Made by a program: the position numbers and the translations under genes. From assembly GCA_947177395.1 (NCBI GenBank), contig CAMWUI010000025.1:1-40589 (forward strand): a DNA stretch of 40,589 nucleotides. The letters are read 5' to 3'. Under the pieces are notes generated by a model. It had not been told where the DNA came from. It worked only from the letters and a program-made list of their open reading frames with translations, and did no database searches. Shown here one piece after another: positions 9,209-14,964 of this stretch. The DNA comes from an uncultured Paraprevotella sp. (GTDB taxonomy: Bacteria > Bacteroidota > Bacteroidia > Bacteroidales > Bacteroidaceae). Numbering within the stretch: the stretch's first letter is position 1; every line of letters starts with the position of its first letter.

Positions 9209-9630
9209 ACAACACTACTTAAAAATTCATCATAATCATTGATATACCCTTCGGCCATGTAAGGCTGCGATGCCATCACCACGCATACGGCATCCTCGGA
9301 GAAATTTTTCAGACAACACCACACGCCGGCCGGTATCAGTATTCCGCTGTCCGGCCTGTCCATAAAGAAAGTGCGCCGCTTCCGGCCATCGTCAACCTCA
9401 AGCTCAAAACTGCCGTGCACCGGAAAAATCGCCTCGGCACATGTACGGTGCGCATGCCCCCCGCGCGTCTTCCCCTCCTTCACGCCAAATATCCAAAACA
9501 CCCGCTCCGTCCTGAAAGGGATGTGCAAGTCGTTTTCCGCAAAACAAAGGCTTCCTCTGTCATCTATAACTTTAGGCGCCGCGAGAACCTCCACGCCATC
9601 CGGCATTATATTGTCGTTCGCATTCTCCAT
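9205..9630 (-). CDS. WxcM/FdtA-like dTDP-6-deoxy-hexos-4-ulose 3,4-ketoisomerase (cupin)
   Basis: This 141-residue cupin has the family core: RGSLCFAE, RVFWIFGV, the signature GKTRGGHAHRTCAEAIFPV with its histidines, then GSFELEVDDG and LIPAGVWCCLKNF. FdtA and QdtA convert dTDP-4-keto-6-deoxyglucose to the 3-keto isomer, the substrate of the adjacent aminotransferase. The ATG at 9628-9630 is chosen because the upstream TTG at 9636 is an unusual start and lies almost on the predicted transcription start. It is the first gene of the operon and overlaps the acyltransferase gene by 4 bases (ATGA). Whether the product is of galacto or gluco configuration cannot be judged by eye. Confidence 0.85.
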   Translation of the reverse strand: MENANDNIMPDGVEVLAAPKVIDDRGSLCFAENDLHIPFRTERVFWIFGVKEGKTRGGHAHRTCAEAIFPVHGSFELEVDDGRKRRTFFMDRPDSGILIPAGVWCCLKNFSEDAVCVVMASQPYMAEGYINDYDEFLSSVV

Positions 9631-9646
9631 ACACAAAACATTTGTA

Positions 9647-9654
9647 CAAAGATA
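9647..9654 (-). promoter_or_regulatory. -7 box of the amino-sugar/glycosyltransferase operon
   Basis: TATCTTTG on the minus strand, 17 bases upstream of the ATG at 9630, matches the Bacteroides -7 consensus. No TTTG at 19-21 bases upstream is obvious. Confidence 0.55.
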
Positions 9655-9674
9655 AAAAAAAGTATTGGTATCGC

Positions 9675-9705
9675 TTGCACAATCGAAAAAAAGCTTCTAT
9701 CTTTG
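9675..9705 (+). promoter_or_regulatory. Promoter of the tRNA-Ser/tRNA-Glu unit
   Basis: TTG (9675-9677), 20 bases, then TATCTTTG (9698-9705): a full Bacteroides-type promoter about 54 bases upstream of the first tRNA. Confidence 0.7.
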
Positions 9706-9758
9706 CATCGCTTTTGAGAGGTAAGCCTACCGGCGGGTATGAGTCTTACGAAGTGCAA

Positions 9759-9845
9759 GGAAGTTTGGGTGAGTGGCTGAAACCACCAGTTTGCTAAACT
9801 GACGTACGGGTTACCGTACCGGGGGTTCGAATCCCCCAGCTTCCG
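9759..9845 (+). tRNA. tRNA-Ser(GCU)
   Basis: The 87-base cloverleaf has acceptor arms 9759-9765 and 9838-9844 (G1-C72 to T7-A66), a discriminator G at 9845, anticodon GCT at 9793-9795, a long class II variable arm (about 9803-9820) and a T-arm containing GGTTCGAATCC. The complete CCA is not encoded. It reads AGC/AGU codons. Confidence 0.95.
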
Positions 9846-9871
9846 CAAGATTAAGAGCCTCTCGGGCATAC

Positions 9872-9946
9872 GGCGCTTTCGTCTAGCGGCTAGGACACAT
9901 GCCTCTCACGCATGGAACACGGGTTCGATTCCCGTAGGCGCTACCA
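9872..9946 (+). tRNA. tRNA-Glu(CUC)
   Basis: The cloverleaf has acceptor arms 9872-9878 and 9936-9942 (first pair G-U), anticodon CTC at 9905-9907 in the loop between CATGC and GCATG, a T-arm with GGTTCGATTCC, and an encoded CCA at 9944-9946. It lies 26 bases after tRNA-Ser and is transcribed with it. It reads GAG. Confidence 0.95.
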
Positions 9947-9953
9947 AAGTCAG

Positions 9954-9981
9954 GCGGTTACGATAAGTAGCCGCTTTTTTT
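9954..9981 (+). terminator. Intrinsic terminator after the tRNA genes
   Basis: An 8-bp stem (9954-9961 with 9967-9974), GATAA loop and seven T residues (9975-9981) directly follow tRNA-Glu. Confidence 0.85.
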
Positions 9982-10061
9982 ATGCAGATAAATTAATATC
10001 AATAGTATTTAAAGAATTGAAGGCGGGATTCACAAGATACGACATGTCGGAAGTATCATCT

Positions 10062-10096
10062 GTCGAAAAACGTCGAAGAGTGTCGATGTTTTCCGA
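10062..10096. repeat. Short 10-bp-phased GTCGA repeat
   Basis: GTCGA occurs at 10062, 10072 and 10082, with a degenerate TCCGA at 10092: an exact 10-base period. It is the first of several phased word families in the gene-free stretch 9982-11100. Confidence 0.6.
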
Positions 10097-10114
10097 TTCA
10101 CTTTCTCGGACCTT

Positions 10115-10246
10115 CAAACAGTGCTTCGTTACACCTTAACGGAGCACTGATTGAAGGTGTAATGAAGCACTGATTGAGACACTAACGGAGCACTGTTTCA
10201 CCCCCTAAAACAGTGCTCCGTTAATACCCGATAAAGCACTGTTTGA
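10115..10246. repeat. Array of six ~23-bp units around GCACTG/CAGTGC
   Basis: Six units resembling TAACGGAGCACTGTTTGA lie in mixed orientation. The GCACTG cores (or CAGTGC in reverse) fall at 10119, 10144, 10167, 10190, 10211 and 10236, so centre spacings are 25, 23, 23, 21 and 25. Units 1 and 5 are inverted relative to the others. An ACACCTT/AAGGTGT inverted pair also brackets unit 2. Confidence 0.75.
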
Positions 10247-10250
10247 AAAA

Positions 10251-10304
10251 CACGGCAACATCGGATCTATTCGGATACGGATTCGTCACCTTTCTTTCTG
10301 GAGT
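10251..10304 (-). pseudogene. Duplicate of the 3' end of the DEAD-box helicase gene
   Basis: This 54-base segment matches 11117-11170, the end of the helicase gene and its trailer, at 50 of 54 positions with no gaps. Read in the helicase frame it gives SRKKGDESVSE-stop against SGKKGDESASE-stop, and the stop changed from TAA to TAG. One of the three differences inside codons is silent (GGG to GGT). Nothing upstream of these codons matches the helicase, so only the last 11 codons plus trailer are present. Confidence 0.75.
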
Positions 10305-10318
10305 AAGGAGCCAGAAAG
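10294..10318. repeat. 8-bp hairpin at the edge of the helicase-tail copy
   Basis: CTTTCTGG (10294-10301) and CCAGAAAG (10311-10318) form a perfect 8-bp stem with a 9-base loop. It overlaps the end of the 54-base helicase-tail copy. No T-run follows on either strand, so it is not a convincing terminator. Confidence 0.5.
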
Positions 10319-10319
10319 T

Positions 10320-10640
10320 TCTCCTCCCTACACACATGTTTGCGGAAAAAGCCTTCAATGGTTCAGACTCGCTGAGTATCAATGAGTAATGGTTCAGCAA
10401 AGGTTCAGGATGATTCACAAAAGATTCAGCGATGGTTCAGAGTCACTAGGAATCAGCGAGTAATGGTTCAGAATTTACCGGTTGCGGTGCGGCCGCTGAG
10501 GACGATTGCTGAACCATCGGGCGAAAAAACTGAAGGATAAGTGAAGGAAGGCTGAAGGATGACTGAACCATTTGTCGCTGGCAATCAAATAGTTTGAACC
10601 ATTGAAGCATATTTCCACAAACATCTGTGTAGGGGAGAGG
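10320..10640. repeat. 321-bp foldback (inverted-repeat) element with 11-bp internal words
   Basis: The terminal arms 10320-10369 and 10591-10640 are inverted copies matching at 41 of 50 positions without gaps. Inside, GGTTCAG-type words run forward at 10391, 10402, 10412, 10423 and 10434. CTGAACC/CTGAAGG-type words run in reverse at 10509, 10530, 10541, 10552 and 10563. Spacing is 10-11 bases, with one unit missing. A longer direct repeat (10360-10397 resembling 10434-10470) overlaps. The short frame on the minus strand here (10446-10727) resembles nothing I know and is taken as chance. Confidence 0.8.
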
Positions 10641-10733
10641 GCGCCGGCCGAAGGCGGCCTTCCATCCCGTAGGCGGTTCCCATGCCAAACCGTGTGCTGT
10701 CCACTTGTCGAGCCGTAAGCTGTTCACTCAGCA

Positions 10734-10893
10734 AGTGGAGTGCTGTTCACTATAGGTAGTGGAGTGCTGTCCACTCGGGGAGTGGAATACTATCCTTGTC
10801 TCCTTACGATTGCATTCCTTACCTCCTTACAATCGCATTCCTTAGCACCTTACGATTGTATTCGTTAGACCCTAAGGATAGTATTCCTAAGAA
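10734..10893. repeat. Seven-unit 23-bp tandem array of diverged palindromic words
   Basis: Aligned unit starts are 10734, 10758, 10781, 10804, 10827, 10850 and 10873, giving steps of 24, 23, 23, 23, 23, 23. Units 1-2 contain AGTGGAGTGCTGTYCACT (a 6-bp stem hairpin in unit 2), unit 3 GGAATACTATCC, units 4-6 CGATTGCATTCC-like words, and unit 7 GGATAGTATTCC, the exact reverse complement of the unit 3 word. Confidence 0.75.
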
Positions 10894-10898
10894 TATAA

Positions 10899-11021
10899 TT
10901 TCAATTACACCCTAATGATAGCTATTATGACCTAAACGAGCGTAAGCTGGGCGCTCCGCAGCGCGGCATAAATATCATCCGTCATACCGACGGTACGATG
11001 CGCAAGGTTATCGTACGGTAG
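10899..11021 (+). pseudogene. C-terminal remnant of a secreted/sorting-domain-type Bacteroides protein
   Basis: The frame ending at the TAG at 11019-11021 reads SYYDLNERKLGAPQRGINII followed by RHTDGTMRKVIVR. This is the pattern YDLxGRKxxxPxxGxxIxxxxDGxxxKVxVK seen at the C termini of many Bacteroides surface and leucine-rich-repeat proteins, similar to type IX-like sorting domains. The frame is closed by a TAA at 10896-10898 and has no start or ribosome-binding site, so only the tail survives. It is directly preceded by the 23-bp array and followed 32 bases later by a terminator, as a real gene end would be. Confidence 0.65.
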
Positions 11022-11052
11022 GCTTGACTGCCGGCATGAAAAGCAAAAGAGA

Positions 11053-11089
11053 GGGCGGTCTGTGGGGAAATGCACGGGCCGCCCTTTTT
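11053..11089. terminator. Intrinsic terminator after the remnant, possibly bidirectional
   Basis: GGGCGG (11053-11058) pairs with CCGCCC (11079-11084), followed by TTTTT on the plus strand (11085-11089). On the minus strand the stem lies downstream of the helicase stop and is followed by a weaker T-rich run, so it may serve both directions. Confidence 0.7.
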
Positions 11090-11132
11090 ATAAAAGATAC
11101 GTGAGTTCGATGTTTGCACGGCAACATCGGAT

Positions 11133-12575
11133 TTATTCGGATGCGGATTCGTCCCCTTTCTTTCCGGAGTGTCTGCGGCGACGGTGCCGATGCCTGGAAC
11201 GCTTCTTTGCGTCGCCATCAGCCGGTTGGCCGGATGATTTAGCATCCACTGCCGGTGCACTCTCCGGTGATGACGGCACTGCCGGAGCCTGCGGATCGGC
11301 AACGGCCGGTTTATTCTTCCGCCTGTCCCGCCGCCTGCCGCCGGACGAACGTTCATTCCGCTTGCGGCCGTTTCGGCCGGACGATGATTTACCCTTGGAA
11401 CCGGAAGACGAAGCCCTGCCTATTTTACGATAAGCGGGCGCCTCACCTAAATCCTCGGGCAACGGACGCTTCTCGATATCTTTCTCCAAGAAACGTTCGA
11501 TGGTGGCAAAACGCGCCTGGTCTTTCTCACCTACAAACGTTATCGCCTCACCGTCGTGATTGGCACGTGCCGTACGGCCTATGCGGTGTACATAATCCTC
11601 CGCATCATGGGGGACATCAAAATTCAGCACCAGCTGTATGTCGTCGATATCTATACCGCGCGCCACAATGTCGGTAGCCACCAGAATGTCTATCTGCTGC
11701 GTCTTGAATTTGTACATCACTTCGTCCCGTTCCGACTGCTCCAGATCGGAATGCATGGCGCCGGTGTTGAAACCTGCACGCTGGAGAGCGATGTTAATGT
11801 CTTTCACTTTCAGTTTGGACGAAGCGAAGATTATCACCCGTTCCGGTTTACGCTCCTTGAACAGTTCTTTCACCAGCCTCAGTTTCTGGGCTTCGTAACA
11901 GACGTAGGCCGACTGTACTATCTTGTCAGCCGGTTTGGATACCGCCAGCTTCACCTCCGCCGGATTTTTCAGGATTGTCTTCGCCAATTCCTGAATCTTG
12001 TCCGGCATCGTGGCAGAAAACATGATGGTCTGCCGGTTCTCGGGCAAATGTTTCACTATCTGCATGATATCGTCGCTGAATCCCATATCCAGCATACGAT
12101 CCGCCTCGTCGAGAATGAAGAACGAAACGCGCGACAAATCCACATTGCCCAAACTGAGATGGCTGATGAGACGCCCCGGAGTGGCGATAATGACATCGGC
12201 TCCCATCGTCAGCCCCCGCTTTTCCTGCTCGTAACGGATGCCGTCGTTGCCGCCATATACGGCCACGCTGGACACCGGCACATGGTAGGAGAATCCCTCC
12301 ATGGCCTGGTCTATTTGCTGGGCCAGCTCGCGGGTGGGGGACATGATGACGCAGTTGATGGCGTTGGAGGGGTAGCCACCGTCGCTCAGTTTACTCAGGA
12401 TGGGCAGCAGGTAGGCCGCCGTCTTTCCGGTTCCGGTCTGTGCCACACCAACCAGGTCGCAGCCCTCCAGAATCACCGGAATCGCATGTTCCTGTATCGG
12501 AGTACATTCCGTAAAATTCATATCATCCAATGCGTCAAGCACTGAATCGTTTAAGTCTAAATCGTAAAAATCCAC
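11133..12575 (-). CDS. DEAD-box ATP-dependent RNA helicase (RhlE/DeaD-like)
   Basis: This 480-residue helicase shows the family motifs in order: Q motif FTECTPIQ, Walker A AQTGTGKT (45-52), PTRELA, DEAD (~155), SAT, DIVARGIDI and HRIGRTARA (~325-333). Residues ~375-480 form a low-complexity tail rich in Ser, Arg, Lys and Gly, ending RRHSGKKGDESASE, typical of an RNA-binding extension that localises the enzyme to structured RNA or ribosomes. It is the last gene of a probable minus-strand operon after lon, tgt and lptG, 41 bases after the LptG-like stop. RhlE and DeaD subtypes cannot be separated with certainty by eye. Its last 11 codons are duplicated at 10251-10304. Confidence 0.93.
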   Translation of the reverse strand: MDFYDLDLNDSVLDALDDMNFTECTPIQEHAIPVILEGCDLVGVAQTGTGKTAAYLLPILSKLSDGGYPSNAINCVIMSPTRELAQQIDQAMEGFSYHVPVSSVAVYGGNDGIRYEQEKRGLTMGADVIIATPGRLISHLSLGNVDLSRVSFFILDEADRMLDMGFSDDIMQIVKHLPENRQTIMFSATMPDKIQELAKTILKNPAEVKLAVSKPADKIVQSAYVCYEAQKLRLVKELFKERKPERVIIFASSKLKVKDINIALQRAGFNTGAMHSDLEQSERDEVMYKFKTQQIDILVATDIVARGIDIDDIQLVLNFDVPHDAEDYVHRIGRTARANHDGEAITFVGEKDQARFATIERFLEKDIEKRPLPEDLGEAPAYRKIGRASSSGSKGKSSSGRNGRKRNERSSGGRRRDRRKNKPAVADPQAPAVPSSPESAPAVDAKSSGQPADGDAKKRSRHRHRRRRHSGKKGDESASE

Positions 12576-12616
12576 TTTATGTTTTTTTCTTTGTTATATC
12601 ACTAAAGGCATATTAT

Positions 12617-13807
12617 CTATCTCGGGGCTTTCTTGTACAGGAAGAAAGCTATGACTGTGAACAACACATTCGGCAGCCACACAGCCAACACCGGCGGCCA
12701 GTCGGCGTTGATGGCCAATGTGGCGGATATGCTCTGGAACAAGATGTAAGACGCGCTCAGAGCCAGTCCGATACCTAGATACAGGCCCATTCCTCCCTTG
12801 CGTTTCCGCGAGGAGAGGGACAACCCGATGGTGGCCAAAATGAAGGAGGCAAAGGGGGTGGCATAGCGCTTGTAATATTCCACTTCAAACTGCTTCACGT
12901 TGCCGGAACCGCGTCCCTGCTGCTTGACGATATATTCTTTCAGCTGGGGATTGGTCAGGGTCTCCTGCTGATTGCGGGTCAGCAGAAAGTCGGAAGGCTC
13001 CATGTTGATAATGGAATCGAGGACCAGTCCGTGGGAAATATGTTCCCGCATGCCTTTCAGTTCCCGCAACGTATAGTCGGAAATCTTCCAATGGTAACGC
13101 TCGTCCGATAGGGTATCATAGCTAATGCGGTTGGCCGTCAAATGGGACACTAACTTCTTGTCCACGAACTTGTCTAACGAGAAATGGTACCCGCTCTTGG
13201 TGGCCCCGTCGAAATGCTCGATAAAGGCTATCACGCCGGTATCGACCTGCAACTGGACATTCTCGGCAAAATTGGGATTCCGCTTTTTCTTGTATGTGTT
13301 TTCAAAGTTCAGGCGTATCACGCTTCCCTCCGGCACCACATATGCCCCCAGGCCAAACGAAAGCATCGCTATCACCGCTGCCGAAATCATATACGGACGC
13401 AGAAGACGGTTGAAACTCATCCCTGTGGACATCATGGCTATGATTTCGGAGTTCTCGGCCAGCTTCGATGTGAAGAATATAACCGAAATGAACACGAACA
13501 GCGGGCTGAACAAGTTGGAATAGAAGGGGATGAAGTTGAGATAATAATCAAAGATTATTCCTCTCCACGGGGCATTGTTCACGGTGAGCTTGTCTATATT
13601 CTCGTTGAAGTCGAAAACAACGGCAATAGAGATAATCAGGATGATGGAGAAGAAATAAGTGCCTAAGAATTTCTTTATCAAATACCGGTCTATGCGCGTA
13701 AGGAACGTGTAGCGGGTAATCAGGCTTTTCATGCGGAACGCCAGACTGCGGTATCGCTCCATATATCCGGCCAGGGCATACTTGATATAAAATCGTCTCC
13801 TCTTCAT
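12617..13807 (-). CDS. LptF/LptG-family permease (LPS export)
   Basis: This 396-residue membrane protein has the YjgP/YjgQ layout. Three N-terminal transmembrane segments begin around IDRYLIKKFLGTYFFSIILI and include LFVFISVIFFTSKLAENSEI. A periplasmic beta-jellyroll of ~170 residues follows, and three C-terminal segments end at LFLYKKAPR-like sequence. In the LptB2FG transporter such subunits extract LPS from the inner membrane. Residues ~1-35 before IDRYLIKKF are longer than usual, so the true start may be the Met at residue 16 or 27. It lies 26 bases after tgt. Bacteroides commonly has separate LptF and LptG copies; which one this is stays open, with LptG slightly favoured. Confidence 0.88.
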   Translation of the reverse strand: MKRRRFYIKYALAGYMERYRSLAFRMKSLITRYTFLTRIDRYLIKKFLGTYFFSIILIISIAVVFDFNENIDKLTVNNAPWRGIIFDYYLNFIPFYSNLFSPLFVFISVIFFTSKLAENSEIIAMMSTGMSFNRLLRPYMISAAVIAMLSFGLGAYVVPEGSVIRLNFENTYKKKRNPNFAENVQLQVDTGVIAFIEHFDGATKSGYHFSLDKFVDKKLVSHLTANRISYDTLSDERYHWKISDYTLRELKGMREHISHGLVLDSIINMEPSDFLLTRNQQETLTNPQLKEYIVKQQGRGSGNVKQFEVEYYKRYATPFASFILATIGLSLSSRKRKGGMGLYLGIGLALSASYILFQSISATLAINADWPPVLAVWLPNVLFTVIAFFLYKKAPR

Positions 13808-13833
13808 AGCTTCTTCCGGTTCATGCGCTTAAA

Positions 13834-14964
13834 CTACAATCTCTCGGCAACCCGTTTCACCATCACGCTCTTCCAGGCCGCGAAGTCATCGGCAAGGATA
13901 TGCCGGCGGGCCTCCGAAGTGAGCCATATATAGAACGCCAGGTTATGAATCGACGCGATCTGCATGGCAAGCAGTTCGTTGGCTTTGAAGAGATGATGCA
14001 GGTAAGCCTTTGAATAAAACGTGTCCACGTATGAGGTTCCGTCCGCATCGATAGGGGAGAAGTCATCTTCCCACTTCTTGTTTTTCATGTTCATAATGCC
14101 TTTGGACGTGAACAGCATGGCATTTCGCCCATTCCGTGTCGGCATGACGCAATCGAACATATCGACTCCCCGTTCAATACCCTCCAGGATGTTCACCGGA
14201 GTGCCCACTCCCATCAGATACCGCGGTTTGTCGAGCGGCAGGATGCCGTTGACCACCTCTATCATCTCATACATCACTTCCGCCGGTTCGCCAACGGCCA
14301 AACCGCCGATAGCGTTGCCGTCCGCTTCCTTGGAGGCTATGTATTCGGCCGACTGGACACGCAGGTCGCGGTATGTGCATCCCTGTACTATGGGAAAAAG
14401 CGCCTGTTCGTATCCGTACTTCGGTTCTGTCTCGTTGAACCGCTTAATACAGCGATCCAGCCAGCGGTGGGTCAGAGCCATACTCTTCTTCGCATACTCA
14501 TAGTCAGACGTTCCCGGCGGGCATTCATCAAACGCCATCATGATATCGGCACCGATGGAACGCTCTATATCCATGACACGTTCGGGAGTAAATATGTGTT
14601 TCGAACCGTCTATATGGGAGCGGAATTCGCATCCTTCCTCGCGCAGTTTGCGAATACCGCTGAGGGAAAACACTTGAAAACCGCCGCTGTCCGTCAGTAT
14701 CGGACGGTCGAAGCCATTGAACTTATGCAGGCCCCCGGCTTTCTCCAGTATGTCGGTCCCCGGACGTAAATACAGATGATAGGTATTACCCAATATAATC
14801 TGGGCCTTGATGTCCTCCGTCAATTCCCACTGGTGAACCCCCTTGACACTGCCCAGCGTGCCGACCGGCATAAAGATGGGAGTCTCGATACTACCATGAC
14901 CGGTCACGGCAATTCCTGCGCGTGCCTTGCTTGATACATCTGTGTGGAGAAGCTGAAACTTCAT
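13834..14964 (-). CDS. tgt: tRNA-guanine transglycosylase
   Basis: This 376-residue TIM-barrel enzyme exchanges guanine-34 for a queuine precursor in GUN-anticodon tRNAs. Visible motifs are GTLGSVKG, LGNTYHLYLRPG, DSGGFQVFSL with the base-recognising Asp (~residue 91), GGLAVGEP, and MFDCVMPTRNGRNAM with the nucleophilic Asp (~residue 269). The usual C-terminal zinc site CxCxxC is absent: the matching stretch reads DADGTSYVDTFYSKAYLHHL. The later His in IHNLAFY is kept. The gene overlaps the end of lon by 4 bases, suggesting translational coupling, and precedes the LptG-like gene. Confidence 0.95.
   Translation of the reverse strand: MKFQLLHTDVSSKARAGIAVTGHGSIETPIFMPVGTLGSVKGVHQWELTEDIKAQIILGNTYHLYLRPGTDILEKAGGLHKFNGFDRPILTDSGGFQVFSLSGIRKLREEGCEFRSHIDGSKHIFTPERVMDIERSIGADIMMAFDECPPGTSDYEYAKKSMALTHRWLDRCIKRFNETEPKYGYEQALFPIVQGCTYRDLRVQSAEYIASKEADGNAIGGLAVGEPAEVMYEMIEVVNGILPLDKPRYLMGVGTPVNILEGIERGVDMFDCVMPTRNGRNAMLFTSKGIMNMKNKKWEDDFSPIDADGTSYVDTFYSKAYLHHLFKANELLAMQIASIHNLAFYIWLTSEARRHILADDFAAWKSVMVKRVAERL

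Noticed and set aside
9606-9869. Minus-strand ORF of 87 codons
   Set aside because: It covers the tRNA-Ser gene and both promoters in this interval; its protein matches nothing recognisable.
10446-10727. Minus-strand ORF of 93 codons in the repeat region
   Set aside because: It lies mostly in the foldback element, its composition follows the repeated words, and it has no recognisable domain.
10115-10893. CRISPR array suggested by regularly spaced short repeats
   Set aside because: Repeats are short, diverged and in both orientations. There are no unique spacers of equal length between identical repeats, and no cas genes are in the window.
9759-11100. Integrative element inserted at the tRNA genes
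   Set aside because: No integrase, no att-like duplication of a tRNA 3' end, and no mobility gene were seen. Only the helicase-tail duplication supports an insertion.
11556-12545. Long plus-strand ORF (329 codons) opposite the helicase
   Set aside because: It is antisense to a well-conserved helicase; such shadows are common in GC-rich genes, and the translation is rich in His and Arg with no domain.
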